Shown: positions 34,005 through 45,020 of the stretch, piece by piece
Layout: the number at the start of each line of letters is the position of its first letter
Numbering within the stretch: position 1 is the first letter of the stretch
The notes under the pieces: generated by a model
Seen by the model: the letters and a program-made list of their open reading frames with translations, nothing else
Databases searched by the model: none
What the model was told of the DNA's origin: nothing
From: Cephalopachus bancanus
Lineage: Eukaryota; Chordata; Mammalia; Primates; Tarsiidae
Assembly: GCA_027257055.1 (NCBI GenBank)
Contig: JAPVLO010000059.1
Coordinates: 2,914,001-2,978,000, forward strand
DNA length: 64,000 nt
Direction: 5' to 3'
Position numbers and translations under genes: made by a program

Positions 34005-34200
34005 TATTCATTCAATACATACATCCTAGAATCACTGTTCTGGGCACAGGGGAAACAGCATTGAACACACAGAGCAAAGTCCTTGCCCTGTGGCTCACAT
34101 TCTGTTGAAGCAGAAAAACAGTACACATAATAAATGAATGTTAATTACAGTATGTTTGGCAGTGATGAATGCTAGAGAAAAAATAGACTATGACCTAGCA
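34005..34200 (-). mobile_element. L2 LINE relic
   Basis: Reverse of the L2 3' UTR: ttcattcaatacatacatcc, ctgttctgggcacaggggaa, gtccttgccctgtggctcac. Confidence 0.6.
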
Positions 34201-34427
34201 AAGGCATTACCCATTAAGGTAAGGGACCTATCTCCTAGAACACTTAGATTTTGTATCACATAATTCATCAAGGCCTTTAGATATTACAATCAGATCTTTG
34301 GGCCAATGGCCTCCTTGTGTGATTTCAAAGCAAATAGGCCTCAAAAAAGTAAAAAGGAAAATATTTCCCCTGCCTACTTGCTGATGTCTAAACTTCCTCC
34401 CAAAGGGTAAGAATGGGGCAAAAAAGA

Positions 34428-34429
<2 letters not shown>

Positions 34430-34480
<51 letters not shown>
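34430..34480. repeat. (TG)n microsatellite
   Basis: An almost uninterrupted TG run of about 25 units. Confidence 0.95.
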
Positions 34481-34481
<1 letters not shown>

Positions 34482-35035
34482 AGCAATAACTAACAAGTAT
34501 TAGTTATGTATCTAGTTAACAAGTACTAGATACACAAGATATGCCACTCTTAGTCCCTACAGTGGCAGATATGATCAAGGTTTCCTCTTTCCTACTGAGC
34601 CCAGAACCTGCTTCACAAACTTTTTCAGCACAGTTCTATAAGTAAGCAATGCTAGTGATTAAAGTTAGCATAAGAGATGAACTCTATGTGTCACCATAGA
34701 GTTCAAAGTAAGGTTTAAATGTAAATACATCTAGGAAAAGTATCATACTGACTTAAAATTCCACTAATTAGTAAATGACTGGTCCTCTCCCAAGCAAACA
34801 TTTTATTGGCAGTGGGGAACTGCTAAGAAATAAGTTGTAAGTGTATGAGGGTGAGGAGTGGGATGTATGCACAAAGGCGAGGACAGATTTTTTAATCTCA
34901 CCCAAACTTGTATCTGAACAAATGTCATGAGATTTCCACACACCCTCTGACTTGAAGAAACGACCTCCATTAGTGTGCCGAAGTCTTTCACATACATAGC
35001 TTATCCCACAAATTATACTGCTCACAAATGATAGC
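34481..35035. other. Unique DNA
   Basis: About 550 bases with no gene. A short direct repeat near 34497-34531 (taacaagtattagttatg, then taacaagtactagatac) is the only local structure. Confidence 0.45.
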
Positions 35036-35039
35036 TCTA

Positions 35040-35518
35040 CTCTTCCAGTTGTTCAGGCCAAATACCTTGGAGTCCATCACTAAATCCTTTTAGCCCAGTC
35101 TTCAAAAGGTTAACAGAATCCAACCATTTCTTGCCAACTCTACCACTACCTCCCAAATCAAGCTACCATTAAGTCTTAGCTGGAAGGCTGCAATAATTCC
35201 CTAGCAGTCTCAGCTTCTGCCTGTGTTCCTGGACTATCTATCCTTGCTCAGGAGCCTGCTCAAACCTAAGTCAGATCACATCCCTCCTCTGGTCAAAAAT
35301 CTCCAGGACTTTCTCATCTCACCCAGAGTAAAATCCCACGAGATCCCTCATGCTCTTGTCTCCAACTATTTATGGGGTCTCTTCTCTTTCTTGTTCCCTC
35401 TACATCCTCCCTCCAGCCCCACAGGCCTCCATACTTTCCTCCAACAGGCCTGCTTGTTTCTACCCCAAGACCTTTGCACGTGCTGTTGCCTTTACCTGGG
35501 AGATTTTTCCTCCAAGGA
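35040..35518 (+). mobile_element. L2 LINE relic, 5' portion (interrupted)
   Basis: L2 order: gaaggctgcaataattccct, agtcagatcacatccctcct, tctcacccagagtaaaatcc, gacctttgcacgtgctgttg, ctttacctgggagatttttc. It resumes at 35848. The 135-residue frame at 35223-35630 is mainly L2-derived. Confidence 0.75.
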
Positions 35519-35522
35519 GTCA

Positions 35523-35843
35523 TATGGTAAACGAAAGGGTAAAGAGTCAAAATGGAGTAATTTTAGTCAAAGGCAGTCACCATCTTACCATTACTTAGCT
35601 TTGTCATGCCTTTTTAGCAGTTTATTTTAATCTACCCTTTAATCATCAGTAACTACCTCCGGGAGCTGGTTCTGTTTCCCATTAATGATTAGAGGGTAGG
35701 TTAAAATAACCTGCTAAAAATGATACCATGCTCCTTTAGCGCTGGTCCCTTCCTCCCTTGGAAGTGAATACACTCTATTGATTTGCTTCTGCAGTTCTTT
35801 GTTTCAATTTCTGTGACGCTGGTCCACCAACCAAACCCTAACA
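35523..35843. mobile_element. LTR-like insert carrying a long hairpin
   Basis: This 321-bp block splits an L2 relic. Flanks GTCA (35519-35522) and GTTA (35844-35847) may be a 4-bp duplication. The ends TATGG and TAACA are near the TG...CA rule, with one change at the left end. The 3' third (ttgcttctgcagttctttgt, gacgctggtccaccaacc) has an LTR-like texture. I cannot name the family, and a non-LTR origin is possible. Confidence 0.4.
35611..35720. other. Strong imperfect inverted repeat (hairpin)
   Basis: The arm 35611-35650 matches the reverse complement of 35681-35720 at 35 of 40 positions by my count, separated by a 30-base loop. The mismatches are transitions except one. Arms open TTTTTAGCAG and close CTGCTAAAAA. 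An RNA from either strand could fold into a stem of about 40 bp, in the size range of long microRNA-type precursors. Confidence 0.85.
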
Positions 35844-35847
35844 GTTA

Positions 35848-36125
35848 CCTCCTAACTCCAGTCTCATCTTTGATGTGGCTCTGAGTGGCCCTACTAGATT
35901 AGGTATTCTAAAGGAGCACACAAGTCAACCCCCACCTCCACCCCTTCCTTTATTTCACTTTACCTTGCTTGATAATTCCTCATAGCATTTATCACTACCT
36001 TATCTAATAGTCCTTCCTCCCTTCTTTCTGCTTCCCTCCCGTCACTGTTTCCCATGAGAACATACACTACATCACATAAGGGCATGGTCTGTTCTGTTCA
36101 TTCTTATGTCTAGAATAGGATCTGG
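35848..36125 (+). mobile_element. L2 LINE relic, 3' portion
   Basis: acctcctaactccagtctca, ttgataattcctcatagcat, ttatcactaccttatctaat, gggcatggtctgttctgttc, in L2 3' UTR order. Confidence 0.72.
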
Positions 36126-36635
36126 TCCAGGGGAAGCTGGTCAATCACCACTAAAAACTGGCACCACATTGCAGAAGGAAGAAAGCTCTGCATCTACAAA
36201 ATGCAACTGCTTTGCTAGAGTGCCTTGAGCTCAGTCTCCTGTAACAGTGGGTGACCGAGGTCTAAACACATAATAATAGTGCCAGGGTGATGTATTTCTT
36301 AAGTTCTTGCTAGGGGAAAAAAAACTTATTTGCCAGTCGGAAACTCTCTAGTGCCCCTTAACTATGTCCCCTGAAACAAACATTTTATACTCAATTTTTT
36401 ATAATACGAGGTTTATTTAAAATGCAGCTATTACATTAGCGCAGAATAAGCTACACATATCCTAAGATTTAGCATGCTGTCAAAAGACTTCCTCAATGGA
36501 ACTGATGGCTACCCCTAAAGCAGAGATGGTCTTGAGCACATCATTTACCCACTTTAAGCTTTAGTGCCTTTAATCAGTAAAATGAATGGCTACACCCAGC
36601 TATCTCTAGAACTTGCTCCAAATTATATATTCAGT
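36126..36635. other. Mostly unique DNA
   Basis: About 500 bases. The end (36525-36625) has weak MIR-like character (atcagtaaaatgaatggcta). No gene. Confidence 0.4.
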
Positions 36636-36639
36636 CTGG

Positions 36640-36790
36640 CTGGCATAGGATCCAGTGGAAAGAACTTGGGATTTGGAACTTGAGATCTGGCTCTGTCACT
36701 TACAAATCATACTGAATGTCATTTTTTTAATCTATAAAACATTAATCACTGGAAATAACTACCTTGCCTATACCACCTTTTGGTGTCTTC
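36640..36790 (-). mobile_element. MIR SINE relic
   Basis: Antisense MIR: agtggaaagaacttgggatt, gatctggctctgtcacttac, then an aaaacattaatcac block and a decayed end. Confidence 0.65.
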
Positions 36791-36794
36791 TACA

Positions 36795-37080
36795 TTTAAG
36801 CCAGGTGTGGTAATCCCAGCACTTTAGGAAGCTGAGGTGGGAGGATTGCTTGAGCCCAGGAGTTCAAGATCAGCTAGACAACACATAGCAAGACCTCATC
36901 TCTACAAAAAGTTTAAAAAATAGACAGGCATGGTGGCACATGCCTGTAGTCCCTGCTACTCAGGAGGCTGAGGTGGAAGAATCACCTGAGCCTAGGAGGT
37001 CGAGATTGCGGTGAGCTGTGATCGTGCCACTGCTCTCCAGTCTGGATGACAAGAGTGAAACCCCAACTCCAAAAAAAAAA
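36795..37080 (+). mobile_element. AluJ-like dimer with 5' deletion
   Basis: agccaggtgtggtaatcc lacks the ggctcacgcctg segment. The remaining motifs (ttgcttgagcccaggagttc, ggctgaggtggaagaatcac) are AluJ-type and unlike the young local subfamily. The loss removes the Pol III A box. Confidence 0.85.
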
Positions 37081-37515
37081 GAAAGAAAAGAAAAATATAT
37101 ACATTGGGAGGATCACCCAAGACTGGACTGAGCAGACAGGAATCTCATCTATTTGCTTCACCAGGATAAACAAGTGCCTGTACATCACAGGAATTTATAT
37201 GCATCGTTGAATGAAGAAAAAGAATATACGAACAAATAAGACAGAAAAAGAAAAACTTCCCTACCTCCTCAACGGCCAGGATTATTGTATGGACTAAATA
37301 CAATAATATATATTGCAAGGACTTAATGCAATATACATTTAAAGAGCTTTTTAAGTTGTAAAGTGACACAAATATTAGTAATTACCATGACAGATCTGTT
37401 TCACATTTATGCAGTTTACCCTCTGCTGTCTTATTACTTTAATGCCAACACAACTGGAACTGCAAAGAAACTAATATTGATCAAGGTCTCACTACATCCT
37501 AGGGAGATATAATGT
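37081..37515. other. Unique DNA
   Basis: About 430 bases with no gene or repeat recognised. Confidence 0.45.
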
Positions 37516-37516
37516 A

Positions 37517-37518
<2 letters not shown>

Positions 37519-37566
<48 letters not shown>
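37519..37566. repeat. (CA)n microsatellite
   Basis: About 24 uninterrupted CA units. Confidence 0.95.
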
Positions 37567-37569
<3 letters not shown>

Positions 37570-37684
37570 ATATACATATATAGAATTTGAGTTGTCACCG
37601 TGTTAAATCAAGTGAGATGTTTTAAGTTAATCATAAGTTCGAGCCAGCAGAAATCAGAAACTGAGTCAAAATTGAACTCACAAA

Positions 37685-37900
37685 TCAGCCAACAATCACT
37701 TAGCACTTAGTACTTGCCAGCCTCTACTTGTGGCATTTTGCAGACACAAGCTCATTTAGTTTTTGAATAGCCTTTGAGGTAGCTACAGCTATATTCCTCT
37801 TTTTGCAAATCATGAAACACAGACTCACAGAAGTTGCTCAAAGTTCACAGTTAACAGGTCTGGCTGTCTGACATCAATGACCATGCCCTTAACTGGTAAA
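37685..37900 (+). mobile_element. MIR SINE relic
   Basis: gcacttagtacttgccagcc, atagcctttgaggtagctac, ttgcaaatcatgaaacacag, acttagcag-type 3' sequence. Confidence 0.68.
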
Positions 37901-37963
37901 TAACATTCGATGCATTATGTAAATTTGTTATTGAACATGTACTGAGTAATATTGGTGCTTTTA

Positions 37964-38743
37964 GCCAAAGACACATGAAGAAACGTTCAACCTCACTAAT
38001 CATCAAGGAGATGCAAATCAAAACCACACTGAGATACCACCTAACTCCAGTCAGAATGGCAATTATCAATAACAAAAAATAACAGTTGCTGGAGAGGGTG
38101 TGGTGAAAAGGGAACACTCTTACACTGTTGGTGGGAGTGCAAACTGGTGCAACCTCTGTGGAAAACAGTGTGGTGATTCCCAAAAGCTCTAAATATCAAC
38201 CTCCCATATGACCCTGCAATCCCCCTACTGGGAATATACCCTGAAGAACTCAAATCACTCTACCAAAAAGATACCTGCACCCTTATGTTTATCGCAGCAT
38301 TGTTCACAATAGCAAGAACCTGGAATCAACCATGCTGTCCATAAAAGAGGACTGGATTAAAAAAATGTGGTACATATATATGATGGAATACTACGCAGCC
38401 ATTAAAAAGAACAAAATCATGAACTTTGCAGCAACCTGGATGGGACTAAAATCAATAATACTGAGTGACCTCTCACAGAAACAAAGATCTGAGTATCACA
38501 TGTTCTCACTCATATAGCGGACCTTGAACATCCACCATAATACTATTAAAAAAAAAAAAGACTGACAGTGGTGGAAAACTATGCAGGTGGAGGGGAAGGG
38601 AGGTGGGATTAATGGTAGTCAATATCTGTCTGGGGACAGGGAGATACCCCTTATCAACAAGGGTGCCTGAACGAAGCATATTTGTATACCTAACCCTAAA
38701 CTGTACCCCACAATATCAAAGTAAAAAATATTGATATAAAAAA
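37964..38743 (+). mobile_element. 5'-truncated young L1
   Basis: The ORF2 C-terminal part ends at about 38517 (final residues HMFSLI), followed by a 3' UTR with the family end block gtaaaaaatattgatataaa. A perfect 13-bp duplication, ATTGGTGCTTTTA, lies at 37951-37963 and 38744-38756. Confidence 0.93.
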
Positions 38744-38756
38744 ATTGGTGCTTTTA

Positions 38757-39690
38757 TTTTTATTCAAGGAAGAGTTTCTGTAGCACTCTATCAGCACAGC
38801 CTTTTTTTTTTTTTTTTTAACAAAATGAAAATCTATGCCTCAGAATAAGGGTAAGGCTAACAATGAGACAAAGGCAGGCAGGTCCAGTATTGGGTTCTTA
38901 TTTCTCATACTAGCCCTTTCTGGTGTACCCTAACTGCACTGTCATAACTTATAGAGCAGTGTCAGGAAGGCCAATGAAAACACGTGTTCCCTAACAACAC
39001 TCTGGTCCCTTTCTGAGTTATTCAATGACAATTGAAATTTCTTTTCAATATTTTCTCTTCCTTTTCATGGCAAACATGTCCACTTCAGTCATTATGATCA
39101 TCAGCTGGCATGATTCACAAGTAGTTCCTAATTAAGTAGGACCATTGAATGCTGTGAGATATGAAATCTCTTGCTGCTAAATTGCACACAAGCTGAAAGC
39201 AATGAGGATTTGTTTAGATAGGCATAGTGCTTTATATTCAGGGACCAGTGGTTACAGAGACACTAAAACCGATCATCATTAAGACAACCCTATCTTGGCT
39301 GCCAGAGAATGAAGATCCCCACACAGAGCTACCTGCCCAGACTAATGGTCAAGAGGCTGATGAGGCATTAATGAGACCATGAATCAAAATTTACCAAACA
39401 AACAATGCCCCCAAAGGCCTTGGCTTCTAGTTGTTTCTGTTTGACTTTATCTTGGAACTAACTATAGAACGAGATGACTGTGTTTAGATGTCTTCATTAG
39501 TGGCCTATCTTTGAATAATTCTTGCAAGCAACCATACTAGCTTCATTTCTTTCTGGGAAAAAACATAAATAGGGTAATAGTATTATATTCTAAAATATAA
39601 AATCCAAATACTGACAAAAGTCAACCATATTATTTACTTTCTACTAAATATTTTTGTGTCTATGGTTATTTCTCTGGGAAGATTAACCAT
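38757..39690. other. Unique DNA with a T-run
   Basis: About 930 bases with no gene. A T-run of about 16 at 38802-38818 has no attached element. Confidence 0.45.
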
Positions 39691-39694
39691 TTAG

Positions 39695-39797
39695 TGACAA
39701 TAGCTACTATTTGTTGAGCATTCAGTATGTACTAAGCACCATGCTGAGAGTTTTGTGTACACTTACTGACAGCTAGCTAGCATTAGAAAGTTATCTG
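39695..39797 (+). mobile_element. MIR fragment, cut by an Alu
   Basis: actatttgttgagcattcag, tatgtactaagcaccatgct is the MIR 5' half. The Alu at 39814 interrupts it. Confidence 0.6.
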
Positions 39798-39813
39798 TAC
39801 CCACATCATTTTA

Positions 39814-40132
39814 TTTTATTTTATTTTATTTTTTTATTCTATTCTATTTTTTGAGTTGAGTCTCACTCTGTCACCCAGACTGGAGTGCAGTGGCCGCTCC
39901 CGGTCACCACAACCTCGACCTGCTGGGCTCCAGTAATCCTTCCACCTCAGCCTTCCAAGTAGCTGGAACTACAGGCGTGCACTACCACACCCAGCTATTT
40001 TTTTTTTTAATTTATTGTAGAGATGAGGGCTCACCAAGTTGCCCAGGCGGGTCTCGAACCCGTGGGCTCAGGCAATCCACTCACCTTAGCCTCCCAAAGC
40101 ACGGGGTTACAGGCTGAGCCACCGAGCCCAGC
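39814..40132 (-). mobile_element. Dimeric Alu, lineage-specific subfamily
   Basis: A full dimer in minus orientation with a degenerate ATTTT-rich tail. A perfect 16-bp duplication, TACCCACATCATTTTA, lies at 39798-39813 and 40133-40148. Confidence 0.94.
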
Positions 40133-40234
40133 TACCCACATCATTTTAGAGGAAACGATTTAGTCTATGTTCCAAGTACCTCTCTGTCATTAAGCCTATC
40201 ACAAACTCATTTTGTGAATATTTGACATCTCTCT

Positions 40235-40370
40235 CTTGAACTGAACTACAAGCTACACTAGAGCCAGGATCATGTCTTACTTTTGTTTCCTATTGTGACC
40301 CCAGCTTCTAACATAACACCTGACATACAGTGGATGTCCAATAAACATTTGAGGAATAAATGAAGGTGGC
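40235..40370 (+). mobile_element. L2 LINE 3' end relic
   Basis: ctacactagagccaggatca, ataacacctgacatacagtg, caataaacatttgaggaata. Confidence 0.72.
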
Positions 40371-40815
40371 ATAAAGAAGTTAAGAAACATCCCCAGGTCG
40401 AAATAACTAAAAGTAGCAGAAGTCACATTTTAATTGACTGCAGCACATAGTCTCTGAGCTCAATAGTCTTTTGCATGAAAACACATCAAACAGGAAACAA
40501 ACATGAGCAAATATTATTATCACCACAGTCCTGTACAGACATTAAAGAGTAAACAGGGTTTCTCTGTGACTACTAAGGTACATTAAAGTCATTATAGAAT
40601 AAACACTAGTGTGCACAAAAGCATACTAGAGAAGTTTTAGGAGTACAACAAAATCACACCCAATCTTTCCTCAGGGTCCTTTCCATTCTCTATTTATATT
40701 GTTTCAAGTTTATTATTATTATAACTGAACATTTAGCACCCAAGGGACTCTGGCCAGTGGAACAACAGAATTCTCAATCCTCTGAGGAAGCTAGCAACAA
40801 GTGTTGTCTTACCTA
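40371..40815. other. Unique DNA
   Basis: About 445 bases with no gene or repeat recognised. Confidence 0.45.
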
Positions 40816-40819
40816 GCTC

Positions 40820-40925
40820 ACAGGAGTAAATAAAAGGAGAAAACATATGTGCATCCCTGAGCTGGTACCTGGCATATAATAATGGTATTAGTAATACCAT
40901 TTGTTGTTATTATTAATATTTGTCC
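40820..40925 (-). mobile_element. MIR tail fragment with a perfect palindrome
   Basis: The sequence gctggtacctggcatataat leads into a MIR-like ATT-rich tail. Within it, 40881-40901 is a perfect 10-bp-arm palindrome (AATGGTATTA-G-TAATACCATT). Confidence 0.5.
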
Positions 40926-40934
40926 CACTGTGAC

Positions 40935-41150
40935 TGTTGGCAGCCAGAAGCCCAAGCTTTGTGATTGGTCAGACCTGGATTCTAATTCCAGTTCAGCCAC
41001 TTAGTTTTTGCTAGGCATTTGCCAAGTTATATACTCTCAACCTCTTTCTTCACCCATAAAATAAGAACAATAATACTACCTACTACACATAAGTGCTTGG
41101 CATAGAGTCTGACACAGAGAAAAAAATAATCATTGATGTTTATTTTCATC
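40935..41150 (-). mobile_element. MIR SINE relic
   Basis: Antisense MIR: cagacctggattctaattcc, gttcagccacttagtttttg, aaaataagaacaataatact, gcttggcatagagtctgaca. Confidence 0.78.
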
Positions 41151-41424
41151 ATCTTTCTTTGCATTGTTATTTTGTCAGCTGTGAGTGAAAAGAGGTTTTG
41201 AATCTGAAAATCTGACCTTTGATGCATGTCTTGTTAATGTAAAAAATGTAGAAAATGGATTTTATTTTAGGAGTTCCCATCCCTTAGGAATCTAACCTCT
41301 CTCAAAGACCCAGGGGTCCACCTGGTCTTGGCAAAGTGTGGAATACACATTTAGCTCTATCTTGCCATGAAAGTCCAGGTTTGAAACCATTAGGCTGGGG
41401 ATTCCCCATCTACAGTAGCTCTTC

Positions 41425-41510
41425 GATACTTCTAATACAAAGTATAAACTCCTTAGCCTGCCACTCAATGCCCAACATCATTTGATCTAAACAGTGTTGT
41501 GCTTGTCATC
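41425..41510 (+). mobile_element. L2 fragment
   Basis: gtataaactccttagcctgc, cactcaatgcccaacatcat, tgatct, as in L2 ORF2. Confidence 0.55.
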
Positions 41511-41649
41511 GGGGTCAAAAGATGCTTTTCCACCTTAAGAACAGAAATTCAATCCAATAAACTTGTGGGGAAATATGTCAATATATTCCTTCCCTTTCCT
41601 TACACATGTGAACTTGCCTTGGCTATAATGTTACCATGCTATAAAGTCA

Positions 41650-41880
41650 TCTGTTCGTTCAGTCAAAAATAAGTATTGTGTTTTTGTTTTAGGTACTGAG
41701 GACACAAATATGCAGAAGATGACTTCATGGAACCACAACACAGTAAGCGAGAGGGACAATAATCAAATGGTGCTATTGTGTGTAATAAATGTATAATTAC
41801 CATGGGGAATAGTGGAAAACAAAGTAACCATCCTTGGACTAAAAGAGACAAAGCTGAAGCCTGGAGGACAACTAGGAGTT
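41650..41880 (-). mobile_element. L2 LINE relic
   Basis: Reverse L2 3' UTR: tcgttcagtcaaaaataagt, ggtactgaggacacaaatat, agagggacaataatcaaatg. Confidence 0.5.
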
Positions 41881-42220
41881 CACCATGTGAAGGGGTGACA
41901 CTGTGTCTAGAAAGAGTCTAGCACAGAGTGGAGCTCAAAGCCTGACGAGAGGCAGGGGTGCCAAGAGTAAGGGCCATGCATGAGAAGGCTAGAGCAAAAG
42001 GCGGAGATCTGCTGTTGGTGGAAGGGAGATACAAGTGAGGAAGATGACTGGAGCTAGACAGGAAAGAAGACAGGAAAAAGGAAGGAAAATGAAGGCATTC
42101 CACAAATATTCAGAAGATGAAATAGCTACTGAGGAAAGGAAGGTGGTAAGAGCAAGTCAGGTACCAAGAAGGACTTTGTGGTTTATGGCATGTGCAAATA
42201 GATGGATGGGGGTGTCATTT
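41881..42220. other. Purine-rich unique DNA
   Basis: About 340 bases, rich in GGAAG/GAAGA in the middle, perhaps continuing the antisense L2 sequence. No gene. Confidence 0.4.
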
Positions 42221-42232
42221 ACTAACCTCATT

Positions 42233-42467
42233 TTTTTTTTTTTTTTTTTGAGTTGGAGTCTCACTCTGTCGCCCAGACTGGAGTGCAGTGGCCACTCCCG
42301 GCCTCCGCAGCCTCGACCTGCTGGGCTCCAGCAATCCTTCCACCTCAGCCTTCCGAGTAGCCGGAATTACAGGCATGCGCTACCACGCCCGGCTGATTTT
42401 TTGATTTATTGTAGAGATGAGGTCTCGCTGCCCAGGCGGGTCTCGAACTGTGGGCTCAGGCACTCCA
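42233..42467 (-). mobile_element. 5'-truncated Alu
   Basis: Minus orientation, young sequence. It ends at gggctcaggcactcca, so the first 60 or so bases are missing. A perfect 12-bp duplication, ACTAACCTCATT, lies at 42221-42232 and 42468-42479, so truncation happened on insertion. Confidence 0.92.
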
Positions 42468-42479
42468 ACTAACCTCATT

Positions 42480-43395
42480 CTTAAAGATAACTTGAGACAG
42501 CTGAGAGGAGATGACAAGACAACTACATACATACAATTGTGCATATGGTTCAGAGAAAGTCGGGCCAGTCATTGTGGCTTGTGGGAAAGCATAGAGCTTG
42601 AGAAGAAGAGCATCAAATAGAGAAAGATGACATTATTCACAAAAAAGATGCAAGAATGAAGTAATGGCAGAATTCCACAGGCCAGGACCCAGACCAGCTC
42701 CCAAACAGTCAAATTACCTTAAACATCAAACCAATTTACAGTCACTTTACAATTTTATAGCTACACAAGCTAGCTTACAAAATATCATTAACTCCTTCAC
42801 CCCCACTACCTAAAAATACTAGAAGACAAAAGGGATAGTTAAGGAAAAGATCCTGAAATTTCCTTACAGGAACAACATTTACAACAGGTAAATGTCCCAC
42901 TAGTTTTTCAAGTCCATCTCAAATGGTCTCCAGAATAGCAAAGAAAATGATCCTCAGGTCCCGGAGGTACAATCTTAAGCTTCGCTGTATAAATGTTAAT
43001 GATTTTTGAAGCCTAGTCTAGTACTTTAAAAATTCATGCAAATGTTGCATATTACTGCATAATGTAATTATGTTACTTTTAATACATACACACACTTTTA
43101 ATTCCCCCAAATATTGAAGCAAAAATAATGTGCCATGAATGTGCCTCCATTAGCCTGTGACTTTGGGGATGCCCTTGCCGCAGCTTTGCATGCAGGGTTG
43201 AACTCATTAACTAAGTTGAGAACCATGAAATTAATCAGAAATGGACTAAGGAGGTTGTTCCTTAGAGCAGGAGACTAGAGTCACGATCTCTAAAATTCAT
43301 TCTTCATTCCTACAAATCCTATAATATATATCAATAATAATGTTAATACTAAAATCATACTAGGTGGTTTTTAAATTTATTCTCTCACATGAGAG
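42480..43395. other. Unique DNA with an octamer-rich patch
   Basis: No gene or repeat recognised. Around 43030-43080 lies attcatgcaaatgttgcata followed by ctgcataatgtaattatg, which contains an ATGCAAAT octamer and AT-rich homeodomain-type sites. This is candidate regulatory sequence only. Confidence 0.4.
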
Positions 43396-43399
43396 GTAG

Positions 43400-43610
43400 T
43401 TAGCATGGTACATAGTAGACAAATAGGTACTATGAGATAAATATCAATTTAAAGATGAGGAAACAGACACACAAAGGTAAAGTATATTTCCAACATCCAG
43501 CAGCCCATGATGTGGAGATCATAATTTGAACCCAGACAGTTCTAGTCCAAGTCAAACTACTATCATCTTCTTTGCTATACATTAGCAATACACTCATCCT
43601 ACTACTCTCA
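43400..43610 (+). mobile_element. MIR SINE relic
   Basis: aaagatgaggaaacagacac, acaaaggtaaagtatatttc, atttgaacccagacagttct, in MIR order. Confidence 0.75.
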
Positions 43611-44578
43611 CTGGTGGTTTATATTGGGTGGCAATCAAGAACAAAAACTAAAAGGCATGCTTCAAAAATAGAAAAAAAGCTTTCTCTTCCCAAAACATAA
43701 TTTTATTTAACTGAAAAAATATCAGTGTGCAAATTGGACATTTTTGGTACGTAAAGTCAAGTGTTACTAATTAGGTAAATGAGTGATGAATCATAATATC
43801 AACCTAGTCATTAAACAAAATTGCATTTAAATTAGATTTACCAGATAATTTACAGTACAAATAAAATGAAGCAACTTTAAAGAAAACTTCCAATAATTTT
43901 ATTCTTAAAGCCTATACAGTTAAGAATGTTCTTGTATTATTTTAAAAGCTGAATACAAATAGAAAATGGAAGAGTAAACTCCATAATGACTTTTATTCCT
44001 CTCAACATTTCTCTAGAATCACAACACCTTTTAAGCAACATGAGACATGATTTAATTCACCCAAGAGAGGTCACCTTGCTTGCAGGGCAGGTGCCTTCTG
44101 TTTAAATTCAGTTTACTCAATCAAATGTACCACAGAACAGAAAATGGGGCATATTCCTGTCCTGAAATTCTTCCTATGTTAACTAAAATCACCTTACTTT
44201 TATAGCAAATGAGCCATGAGACACAATACCAGAAACTGATTTGAAAGAGTAAGCACATAGTCTGAAAAGAGTATCTGTATATTTTGCAATAAAATGGCCC
44301 TAGATACAACAGAGAGGCTGTAAGAGGGCATAAGAATGCAAACAGGGACAGAACTATACAGAAAGACTAAATGTAGCATCACTAAAAGAGATACTTATTC
44401 TTCTACAAACACAGATTCACTGTTGCTAATTTCACCTGATGAGTGGTTTTGAGGTGGTACAATGTCATCTCCCCTGAGCTGTGTTCCCAACCTAGCTGGA
44501 GTAGGCCATACTCACCAGTATAATTCCCATTATTTCCTTCCTAGCGTTCTAGAAAAGCTCTAATTGTTTTTTCTTTGA
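43611..44578. other. Unique DNA
   Basis: About 970 bases with no gene or repeat recognised. Confidence 0.45.
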
Positions 44579-44590
44579 TTTCTACTTGTT

Positions 44591-44894
44591 TTTTTTTGTT
44601 TGTTTGTTTTTGTTTTTTTGAGTTGGAGTCTCACTCTGTCGCCCAGACTGGAGTGCAGTGGCCACTCCCGGCCACCGCAGACTCAACTGCTGGGCTGCGG
44701 TGATCCTTCCGCCTCAGCCTTCCAAGTAGCTGGAATTACAGGCATGCGCTACCACGCCCGGCTGACTTTTTTTGATTTATTGTAGAGATGAGGTCTCACT
44801 GCCCAGGCGGGTCTCGAACCCGCGGGCTCAGGCAATCCACTCACCTCAGCCTCCCAAAGGCGCGGGATTACAGGCTGAGCCACCGAGCCCGGCT
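44591..44894 (-). mobile_element. Young dimeric Alu, CpG-rich
   Basis: Full length and minus, ending ggctgagccaccgagcccgg, close to the inferred subfamily consensus. A perfect 12-bp duplication, TTTCTACTTGTT, lies at 44579-44590 and 44899-44910. The tail is (TTTG)n-like. Confidence 0.93.
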
Positions 44895-44924
44895 TGTTTT
44901 TCTACTTGTTAATTGTCTGTGTCC

Positions 44925-45020
44925 CCTGTATCTGTCATGTTCTTTGCAGCATCACTAGTGCCTAGATCAGTGTCTGGCCCTCAGAAAGAAGATGCTATAA
45001 TGTACTTGCTAAATGAATAA
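44925..45020 (+). mobile_element. L2 LINE 3' end relic
   Basis: ctgtatctgtcatgttcttt, agtgcctagatcagtgtctg, ttgctaaatgaataaac. Confidence 0.65.

Noticed and set aside
34430..34480. (TG)n and (CA)n runs as CRISPR-like or tandem-gene repeats
   Set aside because: Ordinary dinucleotide microsatellites with no spacers.
35223..35630. 135-residue frame as a gene
   Set aside because: Made of L2 relic sequence running into the LTR-like insert.
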